DNA of 64,000 nucleotides from Brachybacterium sp. EE-P12 (lineage in GTDB: Bacteria; Actinomycetota; Actinomycetes; Actinomycetales; Dermabacteraceae): the NCBI RefSeq assembly GCF_003711805.1, contig NZ_QXCP01000009.1, positions 434,001 to 498,000 of the forward strand, written 5' to 3'. Each line of letters opens with the position of its first letter. The first letter of the stretch is position 1. Under the pieces are notes generated by a model. The model worked only from the letters and a program-made list of their open reading frames with translations. It searched no databases and was not told the DNA's origin. The translations under genes and the position numbers were made by a program. Shown here piece by piece: positions 8,415 through 18,462 of this stretch.

Positions 8415-9709
8415 ACCGCATCCCGCTGACCACCACCGCTCCGCTGCCTGTGGTCGAGCGGGCTCGCGGCGCGGTGCGGGACTGGCTGCGCGGCGGCGCC
8501 GACCGCGGCCGCAACGACGCCCTGACCATCGCCCGCGCCGCCCTCGCCGCAGGGCTCGCCTATCTGGCCAGCGGCCTGATCTGGGGGCACGAGTTCCCGT
8601 TCTTCTCCTCGATCGTCGCCTTCGTGATCATCGGCTTCGGCATCGAGAAGAAGATGCGCAAGGTCGTCGAGATGGCCGGCGGGGTGATGCTCGGGGTGCT
8701 GCTGGGAGAGCTCGCCCGTCAGGTGATCGGCTCGGGGCCGTGGCAGATCTTCATCGTCGTGTTCTGCGCGGGGATGCTCGCTCGCTTCCTCGACTCCAGC
8801 GGACTGTTCGGCTTCCAGGTCACGATCCAGTCGCTGCTGGTGATGATCATGCCGGTCACCCCCGGCATGAGCCCCGGCGGACGGGCGCTCGACGCGCTGA
8901 CCGGCGTGACCGTCGCGCTGCTGATCCACCTGCTGCTCTCCGGCAATCCGCGGCGCCTGCAGACCCGCGCGGCGCAGTCCTTCTACCGCGAGCTCGAGGA
9001 CGCCCTGGTCAGCCTCGCTCTCTCGGCACGCACCGGGGACCGGGGCGTGGCCGGTGCGACCCTGCGCACGCTGCGCGACGTCTCCCAGAAGTACACCGAC
9101 GAGTGGCGGCTCGCGAACGACGTCGCCAACGAGATGGCGACCTTCTCCCCCTCCGGGCTGCGCCATGCCGAGGACGTCGGCCGCATCCAGCACCTGCTGG
9201 TCGGCTCCGACCGGGCGATGCGGAACATGCGCATGATCGCGCGACGTCAGGTGGAGTTCCTCGAGGCGGTGCGCGGGGACGCCCACTCGACCCTCGCCGA
9301 CGCGCTGCTCGCCGCCCGCGACGCCGTGCAGGAGCTGCGGGTCGCGGTCTCCCACGAGGAGGTCGACTTCACCGATGCGCGACGTCAGCTGCGCCTGTTC
9401 TGCTCGTACCTCTCCCCCGAGATGCTGCTGCGCAACGACGAGGGCCTGCGGCCCGGCCGCGCCGGGCACTTCGAGGGGGTCACCCTCACCGTCCAGCTGC
9501 GCTCGCTCGCGATCGACCTGCTGCAGGCCACGGGGCTGACCTCCGTCGAGGCCAAGCGGTTCCTGCCCAGCCTCGTCATCGCCTCCGACGGTGACGCGAT
9601 CGGTCCGCGCCCGATGACGGTGGAGATGAAGGCGGTCGAGCCGCCCGCCACCACCGAGGCGCTCGAGCTGCTCATCGCCGACCGCTCGGACCCCGACCGC
9701 CGCGGCTGA
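8411..9709 (+). CDS. FUSC/aromatic acid exporter-family membrane protein
   Basis: 432 residues. The N-terminal ~180 residues have about six membrane segments in the FUSC/ArAE pattern (ALTIARAALAAGLAYLAS, then WGHEFPFFSSIVAFVIIGFG, and the EKKMRKVVEMAGGVMLGVLLG segment). The rest is a largely helical cytoplasmic region that includes several Arg/Glu-rich helices. The family includes putative aromatic-acid and organic-acid exporters of the fusaric acid resistance type. The substrate here cannot be told. It is coupled to the preceding hypothetical gene by a 4-base overlap. Confidence 0.8.
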   Translation: MNRIPLTTTAPLPVVERARGAVRDWLRGGADRGRNDALTIARAALAAGLAYLASGLIWGHEFPFFSSIVAFVIIGFGIEKKMRKVVEMAGGVMLGVLLGELARQVIGSGPWQIFIVVFCAGMLARFLDSSGLFGFQVTIQSLLVMIMPVTPGMSPGGRALDALTGVTVALLIHLLLSGNPRRLQTRAAQSFYRELEDALVSLALSARTGDRGVAGATLRTLRDVSQKYTDEWRLANDVANEMATFSPSGLRHAEDVGRIQHLLVGSDRAMRNMRMIARRQVEFLEAVRGDAHSTLADALLAARDAVQELRVAVSHEEVDFTDARRQLRLFCSYLSPEMLLRNDEGLRPGRAGHFEGVTLTVQLRSLAIDLLQATGLTSVEAKRFLPSLVIASDGDAIGPRPMTVEMKAVEPPATTEALELLIADRSDPDRRG

Positions 9710-9759
9710 GCGGGGCGCGTCTGCGGGGTGCGTCCAGGCGCCGCCCCTATCCTGGTCCG

Positions 9760-10077
9760 ATGATCGCCCTCATCCAGATGTGGATCTTCCTGATCCTCGC
9801 CCTGGCCCTCCTCGCCCTCGAGATCTGGGCCTTCGTCAACGCCCTGCGCTTCCGCCCCGACGCCTACACCGCCGCGAGCAAGCGCACCAAGGTGTTCTGG
9901 TGCGTGCTGACCGGTGTCGCGATGCTGCTGGGCTTCCTCTCGCTCCCCTACCCGATCGGGCGCGGCAGCAGCATGCTGTTCATGCTGGCCGGGGTGATCA
10001 TCGCCGGCATCTTCCTGGCCGACGTGCTGCCCGCGCTGAAGCGGGTCATGGGCCGCGCCCAGGGCAGCCGCTGGTGA
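9760..10077 (+). CDS. DUF2516 membrane protein
   Basis: 105 residues with three membrane segments (about 5-25, 48-65 and 72-92). The motif ALEIWAFVNALRFRPDAYTAASKRTK, which follows the first segment, fits DUF2516, a family found almost only in actinomycetes. Function is unknown. It is separated from the FUSC gene by 50 bases and followed by a repeat and a strong hairpin. Confidence 0.8.
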   Translation: MIALIQMWIFLILALALLALEIWAFVNALRFRPDAYTAASKRTKVFWCVLTGVAMLLGFLSLPYPIGRGSSMLFMLAGVIIAGIFLADVLPALKRVMGRAQGSRW

Positions 10078-10094
10078 GCTGACCCCCTCGCCCC

Positions 10095-10258
10095 GCCGGG
10101 CCGATAGCGGCAAGAGGTGGCTATATGACCAGCTCGTGTCGCCATAGGCCTGCGGACGACAGCCGATGTCTCCGGGCACCGGGCGCTGAACGACACTCCG
10201 GGGCCGCCCCTGTCCCGGAGCCCCCACGACACGCCCCGACCACACGCACATCATGGCC
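10095..10258 (+). repeat. Dispersed intergenic repeat, copy 1
   Basis: About 165 bases found in similar form at 16,751-16,921 and, inverted, at 45,131-45,312. Shared blocks include gtggctatatgaccagct, ctcgtgtcgccataggcc, tgcggacgac and a distal cccccacgacacgcccc. The first ~55 bases form an imperfect hairpin centred on a TATA-like loop. This copy has the most decayed left arm. It lies between the convergent DUF2516 and fba genes. No protein is encoded. Confidence 0.8.
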
Positions 10259-10291
10259 GACAGCCCGGGCTCCCGGCCCGGCCGCGGACGC

Positions 10292-10328
10292 GGAAGGACC
10301 CCGGAGCCGCGGGCTCCGGGGTCCTTCC
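10292..10328. terminator. Bidirectional hairpin terminator between DUF2516 and fba
   Basis: A 17-bp perfect stem (GGAAGGACCCCGGAGCC and its complement) with a three-base loop lies between convergent genes. It could end transcription from both sides. The flanking T-run is weak, as is usual at such high GC. Confidence 0.75.
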
Positions 10329-10456
10329 TGCTCGAGCGCCGGGACGCTCAGGGACAGCTCGTCGCTCAGATGTGATCCCTCTGTCCGAGCTCCTCCCGCT
10401 CGTCCCGGACCGCCGGCTCGTTCCTCACCGACGCCCCGGGACTCGCAGCTCGTCGC

Positions 10457-11482
<1,026 letters not shown>

Positions 11483-11688
11483 GAGGCACTCTCCTTCGTC
11501 GGTGGGGGTCCGTGACGACCGGCGCGTCTCCGCACGGGGTCGTCCGATCGTCCTCATTGTTCCACAGCGCGCCCGGGCCGGAACGACCGAGGGTCCCGCG
11601 TGGACGGCGCGGCGGGCAGGTGGCCGTCGGCGCAGGTCCCGTCCGTGGAGAGGTGGCGCCCGGCGTCCCGGCGCGGGCCGCCCCTCGC

Positions 11689-12321
11689 TCAGCGCAGCGG
11701 GCCGTCGGGGATCTCGGCGTGCTGCAGGACCCAGGTGTGCATCGCGATCGCCGCGGCGGCGGCGACGTTGATCGACCGCGTCGAGCCGAACTGGGTGATG
11801 CCGACGACGAGGTCCGCCGCCGCGAGCAGCTCGGGGCTCAGCCCGGGCCCCTCCTGGCCCACGATCAGCACCGCGTCGCGCGGCAGGGGCGTGCGCTCGA
11901 GCGGGAGCGCCCCGGGCACGAGGTCGATCGCGACCAGCGGCCGGCCCTGCTCGCGAGCCCAGTCCACGAGATGCGCGGCGTCGGGGTGGTGGATCTCGTG
12001 CTGGTAGCGGTCGGTGACCATCGCACCGCGCCGGTTCCAGCGGCGCCGGCCGACGATGTGGAAGGCGCCGACGGCGAAGGCGTTCGCGGTGCGGACCACG
12101 GAGCCGATGTTCGCGTCGTGCTCGAGGTTCTCGATCGCGACGTGGAGGTCGTGGCGGCGCGTGTCGAGCTCGGCGACGATGGCCTCGCGCCGCCAGTAGC
12201 GGAAGCGGTCCTCGACGTTGCGACGGTCCCCGGCGGCGAGCAGCTCGGGGTCCAGGCGGGGGTCGTCGGGCCAGGGCTCGGGGTGCGGGCCGACGCCGAC
12301 CTCGCGGGATGGCTCGCTCAT
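11689..12321 (-). CDS. TrmH/SpoU-family RNA 2'-O-methyltransferase
   Basis: 210 residues of the SPOUT class. The three family motifs are present: NLEHDANIGSVVRTA (~70-84), VGQEGPGL and GSTRSINVAAAAAIAMH near the C terminus, which forms the knotted SAM site. The likely substrate is ribose 2'-OH of tRNA or rRNA; the exact target cannot be assigned. The start ATG overlaps the stop of the DedA gene (ATGA), so it is translated from the same transcript. Confidence 0.88.
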   Translation of the reverse strand: MSEPSREVGVGPHPEPWPDDPRLDPELLAAGDRRNVEDRFRYWRREAIVAELDTRRHDLHVAIENLEHDANIGSVVRTANAFAVGAFHIVGRRRWNRRGAMVTDRYQHEIHHPDAAHLVDWAREQGRPLVAIDLVPGALPLERTPLPRDAVLIVGQEGPGLSPELLAAADLVVGITQFGSTRSINVAAAAAIAMHTWVLQHAEIPDGPLR

Positions 12322-13025
12322 CGCTTCTCGGAGTCCTCCTGCGCGGCGTCCTGGTGCGCGGCCTTCTTCTCGTCGAGCGCCTCGATCTCCTCCTGGTCCG
12401 GGTCGGGCAGGCCCAGGGCGCGGCGCTTGCGCTCTCGCAGCAGGAGCCGGACCCCGATCACGACGAGGACCAGCAGGATGATGGCGTAGGCGACGTCGGA
12501 GAAGATGTCGGTGTAGGGCTCGATGACGGTCCAGTTCGAGCCCATGACGTAGCCGATGGTCACGAAGATCGTGTTCCAGATCCCGCTGCCGAGCGCGGTG
12601 AGCAGGGTGAACATCCCCAGCGGCATCGCGTACAGACCGGCCGGGATCGAGATCAGCGAGCGGATGCCGGGGACGAAGCGGCCGAAGAAGATGGCCTTGT
12701 AGCCGTGGCGGTCCATGAAGGCGACGGTCTTGTCGTAGTCCTCCACGTGCACGAGCGGCAGGCGGATGAAGAGCACCCGCAGCCGCTCGGGGCCCAGCAG
12801 GCGCCCGATCCCGTAGAGCAGCCACGCCCCGACCACGGAGCCGGCGATCGAGGCCGGCAGCATCACCCAGAAGGACTGGCTGGGTCCGGCGGAAGTCACG
12901 CCCGCCAGCGGCAGGATCACCTCGGAGGGGATCGGGGGGAAGACGTTCTCGAGGAAGATCAGCAGGAACACGCCGAGCGGCCCGAGGGCGTCCATGGTCG
13001 AGACGGCCCAGTCGACGATGTTCAT
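12318..13025 (-). CDS. DedA-family membrane protein
   Basis: 235 residues with the SNARE-associated (DedA, PF09335) pattern: an N-terminal LGVFLLIFLENVFPPIPSE motif, RxxPGIRS (RFVPGIRSLISIPAG) in the middle, and a tail of Lys/Arg/Glu. DedA proteins include flippases that recycle undecaprenyl phosphate and C55-P-related carriers and help hold the membrane potential. The start ATG at 13023-13025 begins right before the first membrane segment. It is followed by the overlapping TrmH gene. Confidence 0.92.
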   Translation of the reverse strand: MNIVDWAVSTMDALGPLGVFLLIFLENVFPPIPSEVILPLAGVTSAGPSQSFWVMLPASIAGSVVGAWLLYGIGRLLGPERLRVLFIRLPLVHVEDYDKTVAFMDRHGYKAIFFGRFVPGIRSLISIPAGLYAMPLGMFTLLTALGSGIWNTIFVTIGYVMGSNWTVIEPYTDIFSDVAYAIILLVLVVIGVRLLLRERKRRALGLPDPDQEEIEALDEKKAAHQDAAQEDSEKR

Positions 13026-13227
13026 GCGGGGGCTCCTGTGGGGCGCGGAGGCGGGATCGGACCGGTCGCGATCCGGGTCCGAGTCTAGAGCGGCCGCGGG
13101 CGGCTCCCGATGACCGGGAGGTCACCTGCCCAGGACCTTCACGCGTACAGTTCCTGCTGTTCATCCCGTACGCACGCTCTCCTCGGTTCCCCCGGTCCGA
13201 GGGGTGCGCGCGGTCTACCCTGTGCGC

Positions 13228-14163
13228 ATGACGTTCAACCCGAACGCGGAGATCCGCTCCGACAACGTCTCCGCCGCTGGGCGGGGCGGCGGCGGCTTCT
13301 CGCCGCGCGGCGGCCGAGGCGGACGCGGCGGTCGGGGCGGGCTCGCACTCGGCGGCGGGGCCGGCTGCCTGCTGCTGGTGGTCGTGCTGGTCTATGCGCT
13401 GCTCGGCGGGAACCCGCTGGACCTGTTCGTCGGCGACAGCACGCAGCAGGGCCCGGCCGCCGCGGGCAGCTCGCTGGAGAGCTGCCTGACCGGTGCCGAT
13501 GCGAACGAGCGCGACGACTGCCTGGTCCAGGCCACGGTCGAGTCGGCGGATTCGACGTGGGGCAGGCTCGCGCCCGAGGCGGGCATCGACTTCGTCGAGG
13601 CGCAGGGCGTCATCTTCGAGGACCAGGTCCAGACGGGCTGCGGCGCCGCCACCGCCGACGTCGGCCCCTTCTACTGCCCGGCGGACATGACCCTGTACGT
13701 CGACGTGTCCTTCTTCGATGCGCTCGCCACGCAGTACGGGGCCGACGACGGGCAGCTCGCGAAGATGTACGTGATCGCGCACGAGTACGGACACCACATC
13801 CAGAACCTCTCGGGCGTGATGGCGAGCGCGGACCGCTCGCGGACCGGGCCGCAGTCCGACGGGGTGCGGCTCGAGCTGCAGGCCGACTGCTACGCCGGGG
13901 TGTGGGCGCATCACGCCGCGAACTCGGTGGACGACGAGGGCAACGCGATGCTCGCGCCGCTGACCGAGCAGGACATCGACTCCGCGCTCTCGGCGGCCAG
14001 CGCCGTCGGCGACGACCACATCCAGGGCGAGGTCGCCGGCGGCCGGGTGCAGCCGGACACGTGGACCCACGGCTCCTCGCAGCAGCGCCGGAGCTGGTTC
14101 ACCACCGGCTACGAGCAGGGCACGATCGGCTCGTGCGACACCTTCGCCGCCCCGGAGGTGTGA
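13228..14163 (+). CDS. Neutral zinc metallopeptidase (YpfJ family), membrane-anchored
   Basis: 311 residues. A Gly/Arg-rich cytoplasmic N terminus of about 35 residues is followed by one membrane segment (GCLLLVVVLVYALL) and an extracytoplasmic domain. The metallopeptidase motif is HEYGHHIQ, with a downstream ELQADCYAG supplying the third ligand, as in the PF04228 neutral zinc metallopeptidases. The natural substrate of the family is unknown. The start ATG at 13228 was chosen over an upstream in-frame ATG because the NPNAEIRSDNV opening is typical of the family. Confidence 0.92.
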   Translation: MTFNPNAEIRSDNVSAAGRGGGGFSPRGGRGGRGGRGGLALGGGAGCLLLVVVLVYALLGGNPLDLFVGDSTQQGPAAAGSSLESCLTGADANERDDCLVQATVESADSTWGRLAPEAGIDFVEAQGVIFEDQVQTGCGAATADVGPFYCPADMTLYVDVSFFDALATQYGADDGQLAKMYVIAHEYGHHIQNLSGVMASADRSRTGPQSDGVRLELQADCYAGVWAHHAANSVDDEGNAMLAPLTEQDIDSALSAASAVGDDHIQGEVAGGRVQPDTWTHGSSQQRRSWFTTGYEQGTIGSCDTFAAPEV

Positions 14164-14199
14164 GGCCCGGGCAGGGCCCGCGGGGCAGGGCCCGCGGCC

Positions 14200-14799
14200 T
14201 CAGATCTCGAGCTCGGAGATGTCGTAGGCGGCCAGATAGCGGTGCCCGGCCTGCTCGACAGCCTCGCGGGAGGCGTCGGAGCGGTGCACGATCACGGCGA
14301 CCGCGGAGATCTCCGCCCCGGCCTCGGCGAGCGCCTCGCACGCGGTGAGCACGCTGCCGCCGGTGGTGGAGGTGTCCTCCACGGCGACGACGCGACGGCC
14401 GGTGACGTCCGGACCCTCGATGCGCCGCTGCAGGCCGTGGGCCTTGTTCGCCTTGCGCACCACGAAGGCGTCCAGCGGATCGAGCGCGGCGTCGGCCGCG
14501 GAGGCGTGGAGGATCGAGGTCGCGACCGGGTCCGCGCCGAGGGTGAGCCCGCCGACGGCCTCGACGCCGGGGACGAGTCCCTCGCGGCGCAGCAGGTCGA
14601 GCATCACGCGGCCGACGAGCGGCGCGGCCTCGTGATGGAGGGTGATGCGCCGCAGGTCGACGTAGTGGTCCGCCTCGGCGCCCGAGGAGAGGGTGACGCG
14701 GCCGCGCACCACGGCGAGGTCGCGGATGAGGACGCGCAGGCGCTCACGAGCCTCGTCGATCGGGAGCAGGTGGGCGGGATCCGTGCTGGTGGAGGGCAT
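14200..14799 (-). CDS. pyrE: Orotate phosphoribosyltransferase
   Basis: 199 residues. The PRPP-binding motif VVAVEDTSTTGGS (about 131-143) and the upstream VVRKANKAHG loop identify a type I phosphoribosyltransferase of the PyrE family. It makes orotidine 5'-phosphate from orotate and PRPP in pyrimidine synthesis. It stands apart from the other pyr genes, as in many actinomycetes. It is convergent with the metallopeptidase gene. Confidence 0.93.
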   Translation of the reverse strand: MPSTSTDPAHLLPIDEARERLRVLIRDLAVVRGRVTLSSGAEADHYVDLRRITLHHEAAPLVGRVMLDLLRREGLVPGVEAVGGLTLGADPVATSILHASAADAALDPLDAFVVRKANKAHGLQRRIEGPDVTGRRVVAVEDTSTTGGSVLTACEALAEAGAEISAVAVIVHRSDASREAVEQAGHRYLAAYDISELEI

Positions 14800-14869
14800 G
14801 CGGCAAGGGTAATGGATCGTGCGCTCCGGGAGCGGGACGCGCCGTCGGCCGAGGGCGTGCCCGCGGCGC

Positions 14870-15721
14870 TCAGCCGGCGCCGTCCTCGCGCTGCCAGGGG
14901 GCGCGGAGGTTGCGGCGCGAGGCGCGGCGGCGGGAGCGCTCCACGGAGCGGGCCTGCAGGCGGCGGTACCAGTTCGGGGAGGTCATCGCCCGCACGAGGG
15001 GGCGCGGCGCGAGCCGCGAGACCTCGCTCGCGGTGCGGTACTTCACCGAGGGGATCGACAGCACCGCACCCTTGGCCGTGTCCTTCAGCGCCTGCTCGAC
15101 CACATAGGGCGCCTTCAGCCAGGTGATGCGGGGCAGGCCGTCCATGCTCATCGCGGCGCGCTCGTGGAACTCTGTCTGGACGAAGCCGGGCAGCAGCGCG
15201 GTCGCGGTGACGCCCGTGCCCTTCAGCTCCATGGCGAGCGACTCGGTGAACACCGTGACCCAGCTCTTGGAGGCGGCGTAGGGGCCGGCGGTGGTGTAGC
15301 CCGCCAACGAGCTGACGTTGAGGATCGCTCCGCGGCGACGCTGGACCATGGTCCGGGCGGCGGCATGGGAGAGCACGAGCACGGCGCGCATGAGGGTGTC
15401 CATCTGCATCTCGTGGTCCTCGACGCCCACCTCGAGGAAGCCGCCGCGCAGCCCGTAGCCGGCGTTGTTCACGAGCAGGTCCACGCGGTCCACGGGGTCG
15501 GTCAGCCGCGTCTCGACGCGCTCGAGCTGGCGACGGTCCGAGAGATCCACGGGCAGCACCTCGACCTGCACGTCGTGGACGTCGCGGATCTGCTCGGCGA
15601 CGGCGCGCAGACGGTCCTCGTCGCGCGCGACGAGGACCAGGTCATGCCCGGTGCCGGCCAGCTGCCAGCCGAACTCGAGGCCCAGTCCTGAGGTCGATCC
15701 CGTGACGAGTGCGCGCGCCAT
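14870..15721 (-). CDS. Short-chain dehydrogenase/reductase
   Basis: 283 residues. Cofactor motif TGSTSGLG is at residues 7-14, NNAGYG at ~87, and the catalytic Tyr-x3-Lys is in YAASKSW. These are the marks of classical SDRs; the Arg near the cofactor end (ARDEDR) suggests NADP(H). The C-terminal extension after residue ~240 is very basic. The substrate is unknown. It is divergent from xth, with the two start codons 80 bases apart. Confidence 0.9.
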   Translation of the reverse strand: MARALVTGSTSGLGLEFGWQLAGTGHDLVLVARDEDRLRAVAEQIRDVHDVQVEVLPVDLSDRRQLERVETRLTDPVDRVDLLVNNAGYGLRGGFLEVGVEDHEMQMDTLMRAVLVLSHAAARTMVQRRRGAILNVSSLAGYTTAGPYAASKSWVTVFTESLAMELKGTGVTATALLPGFVQTEFHERAAMSMDGLPRITWLKAPYVVEQALKDTAKGAVLSIPSVKYRTASEVSRLAPRPLVRAMTSPNWYRRLQARSVERSRRRASRRNLRAPWQREDGAG

Positions 15722-15801
15722 GGACAGAGTGTACGAAGGTCCGGGCGATGCCGTGGACCATCCCGGCCGACGCCCCGAGCATGCCCCGTAGGATCGGGGT
15801 C

Positions 15802-16602
15802 ATGCGCATCGCGACCTGGAACATCAATTCGCTGCGGGCCCGGATGGACCGGGTGCTCGCCTTCCTCGAGCGGCACGAGGTGGACGTGCTCGCCCTGCAG
15901 GAGATCAAGGCCAGGCCCGCCCAGCTGGACCTCACCGCGCTCGAGGCGTCCGGCTACGAGGTCGCCGCGCACGGCCTGAACCAGTGGAACGGGGTCGCGC
16001 TGATCTCCCGCGTGGGCCTGTCCGATGTGCGCACGGAGCTGCCGGAGGCGCCCACCTGGCCGGAGGACGGGACCGGCGTGGTCGAGGCGCGGGCGCTCGG
16101 CGGGATCGTCGGCGACGGCCTGCGGATCTGGTCGCTGTACGTGCCCAACGGCCGGGAGCTGGACCACCCGCACTACGGCTACAAGCTGCGCTGGCTGGAG
16201 GCGCTGCGCGCGGAGGGCGCGCGCGAGCTCGCCGCGGATCCGGCCGCCCGGTCGGTGCTCGTCGGCGACTTCAACGTCGCCCCGCTGGACGAGGACGTGT
16301 GGGACATGGCCTTCTTCGAGGGGAAGACCCATGTCACCGAGCCGGAGCGGGCCGCCTTCCGGGCGGTCGTGGACGAGGGCTTCGCCGACGTGGTGCGGCC
16401 CGAGCATCCCGGACCCGGCGTGTACACCTACTGGGACTACCAGGCGCTGCGCTTCCCGAAGAAGGAGGGCATGCGCATCGACTTCGTGCTCGGCTCCCCC
16501 GCCGTGCAGAAGGCGGTGACCGGCTCGTTCATCGACCGCGAGGAGCGCAAGGGCAAGGGCGCCTCGGATCACGCACCGGTCGTGGTGGACCTCGAGCTCT
16601 GA
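15802..16602 (+). CDS. xth: Exodeoxyribonuclease III
   Basis: 266 residues of the exonuclease III/AP endonuclease family, acting in base excision repair. Motifs in order: NINSLRAR near the start, LALQEIK (metal-ligand Glu), GDFNVAP, and the C-terminal SDHAPVVVDL with the catalytic Asp-His. The ATG at 15802 gives the expected opening MRIATWN. Upstream in-frame starts overlap the divergent SDR region and were rejected. Confidence 0.96.
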   Translation: MRIATWNINSLRARMDRVLAFLERHEVDVLALQEIKARPAQLDLTALEASGYEVAAHGLNQWNGVALISRVGLSDVRTELPEAPTWPEDGTGVVEARALGGIVGDGLRIWSLYVPNGRELDHPHYGYKLRWLEALRAEGARELAADPAARSVLVGDFNVAPLDEDVWDMAFFEGKTHVTEPERAAFRAVVDEGFADVVRPEHPGPGVYTYWDYQALRFPKKEGMRIDFVLGSPAVQKAVTGSFIDREERKGKGASDHAPVVVDLEL

Positions 16603-16750
16603 GGAGCGCGCCGGAGAGGTCGTCAGCGGGCCCCGGTCCGCTGGTGCGGTCCGTGGGGCAGTCCGTGGGTGCGGTCTGCGGGCGGCCGGGGCCCTGCCCG
16701 CCGGGCGACGCCCGGAGTGCTGTCGTGGTGTCGGTCCTCGAGGACTCGTC

Positions 16751-16921
16751 GCCGCCGGCTCCGTGTCGCCGTCGGGCCGATGGGGACACGAGGTGGCCAT
16801 ATAGCCAGCTCGTGTCGCCATAGGCCCGCGGACGACCGCCGATCTCGCCGGAGGCCGCTCCGAGACCGGCACCGCCCCGGCGCCCCCACGACATGTCCCG
16901 GCCATACCCATATCTCGGCCT
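16751..16921 (+). repeat. Dispersed intergenic repeat, copy 2
   Basis: Best-preserved copy of the repeat. Its core is an inverted repeat with arms 16,774-16,797 and 16,804-16,827 (24 bases, three mismatches) around the six-base loop CATATA. Distal to the hairpin are the blocks gcggacgac, cgctccgag and gcgcccccacgac also seen in the other copies. It lies in the 680-base space between xth and the Tad cluster. Confidence 0.85.
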
Positions 16922-16987
16922 ATCACCCAGGACCGTCGACGTGACGCGGACGTGACGTGACATGCCGGTCTGCGTCCGGACATGGCG

Positions 16988-17020
16988 GAGCGGCGCCGGG
17001 ATCGAGCCGCGGCGCCGCTC
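16988..17020. terminator. GC-rich hairpin downstream of xth
   Basis: Ten-base perfect arms GAGCGGCGCC and GGCGCCGCTC with a 13-base spacer, following the repeat. It could end read-through before the Tad operon. There is no T-run, so the call is tentative. The remaining ~260 bases up to 17,283 hold no gene that I can support and presumably contain the Tad promoter. Confidence 0.4.
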
Positions 17021-17283
17021 CTGACGGGCCTTCTGCATCGGGATCAGGCGTACACGTGAAGCAGCTGCGGTGACGCTGTCGACGTCTCACAGCCGGTCCG
17101 TTGCGGGGACCAGTCGTACGTGGGTTCCGATGCCGGTATCCGTCGTTGTGCAGATCACACTACGCGTTCGCTCGGGAGGGCGCAAGCACCGCGCGAGGGG
17201 CGACCTCTCCTCCACATCACCCCGTCATCCACCGCGCGGGCATCGCCCTGTCGCACGGCCGTCAGCCTCGCCACGATGGCGGC

Positions 17284-18462
17284 ATGACCAGCACGACCAC
17301 TGCCTCCGCCGCACGCTCCTCCGTTGAGCCCGAGCCCGCGATCCGCGCGCCCGGCGTCGCCGCCGCGGGCTCGCTCGGCGCGTCCTTCGGGACGGCGCCG
17401 GACGGTGCTCCGCGACGACGCCGCTCGCGCTTCCCGCGCGCCGGCGGGCCGTCCTCCGCGCAGCCCGGAGCACCCCGACGAGGGGTCCGCTGGGTCGGAC
17501 CGGCCGGCTCCCTGCAGGGGCTCGTCGCGGACCACGCCACCGCGGCCGGCTCCTGGCTGCTGGAGGACCCCGCCGAGAGCTCCGGCTGCACGGTGGTCGC
17601 CGCCGACGCTCTCGGCACGACCGCTCTCCCCTCCCGCAGCCGCACGCCCCTGCTCGTGATCGTCGAGGGCGACGAGGTGCCGGCGGCGCTGTGGCCGCGT
17701 GCCCTCGAGGCCGGGGCCCTCGCCGTCCTGCCCCTGCCCGCCGCCTCGGAGGAGCTGCTCTCCCGCCTGGCGGAGCTGACCCGCTCCCGGGCGGGCGCCC
17801 GGACGATCGGGGTCACCGGCGGCTGCGGCGGTGCCGGGGCCTCGAGCTTCGCGGCGCGGCTCGCGGCGGCCGCCCGCCGTCACGGCCCCATCGCCCTGCT
17901 GGACGCGGATCCGCTCGGCGGCGGGCTCGACCTGCTCGTCGAGGCGGCCGGGGCGCCGGGACTGGACTGGTCCGGGACCCTCGCCCTCGGGGCGGACGAC
18001 GGGGAGGCGCTGCGGGCGGGGCTGCCGCGGGTGGACGAGGTGCGCCTGCTCGTGGCCGGGGAGCAGCCCGGCCCCGACGAGGAGGACCTCCCGCGCGTGC
18101 TCGGTGCGCTGGCCCCGCTGGACGGCACGGTCGTCGTGGACCTCGCCGCCTCCCTCGTGCCGTGCGCGCTCGAGCATCTCGACGAGCTGCTGCTCGTGGT
18201 GCCCGCCGCCGACCACGCGGTGCGCGCCGCGGCACGACGTCTGCGCGACTGGTCCGCCCCATCCGGGCTCATCTCGCTCGTGGTGCGGCGCGGCGGCGGG
18301 CTCACCCCGTCCGAGGTCGCCGAGGATCTCGCCCTCCCGCTCGCCGCCGCCTTCCGCGACAGCGCGCGCGGCACCGTCCCTCTGCTGGACGTGCGCCGTC
18401 GGGGCGCGGACCGCGCCGCCCGGGAGCTGCTCGCGGCGCTGCTGGCCGAGGAGGGCTCATGA
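17284..18462 (+). CDS. CpaE/Ssd-like septum-site/pilus ATPase, Tad cluster
   Basis: 392 residues. Residues ~1-75 are disordered and Arg/Pro-rich; ~180 onward is a MinD/ParA-like ATPase domain, starting GVTGGCGGAGASSFAARL. This has the deviant Walker shape of CpaE-type proteins (Ser replaces the final Lys-Thr/Ser pair). An ALLDADP motif follows. It matches the helicase/secretion-neighbourhood CpaE-like family (mycobacterial Ssd, Rv3660c) that leads Tad pilus clusters. The ATG at 17284 was chosen because the upstream extension is not protein-like. It is coupled to tadA by ATGA. Confidence 0.85.
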   Translation: MTSTTTASAARSSVEPEPAIRAPGVAAAGSLGASFGTAPDGAPRRRRSRFPRAGGPSSAQPGAPRRGVRWVGPAGSLQGLVADHATAAGSWLLEDPAESSGCTVVAADALGTTALPSRSRTPLLVIVEGDEVPAALWPRALEAGALAVLPLPAASEELLSRLAELTRSRAGARTIGVTGGCGGAGASSFAARLAAAARRHGPIALLDADPLGGGLDLLVEAAGAPGLDWSGTLALGADDGEALRAGLPRVDEVRLLVAGEQPGPDEEDLPRVLGALAPLDGTVVVDLAASLVPCALEHLDELLLVVPAADHAVRAAARRLRDWSAPSGLISLVVRRGGGLTPSEVAEDLALPLAAAFRDSARGTVPLLDVRRRGADRAARELLAALLAEEGS

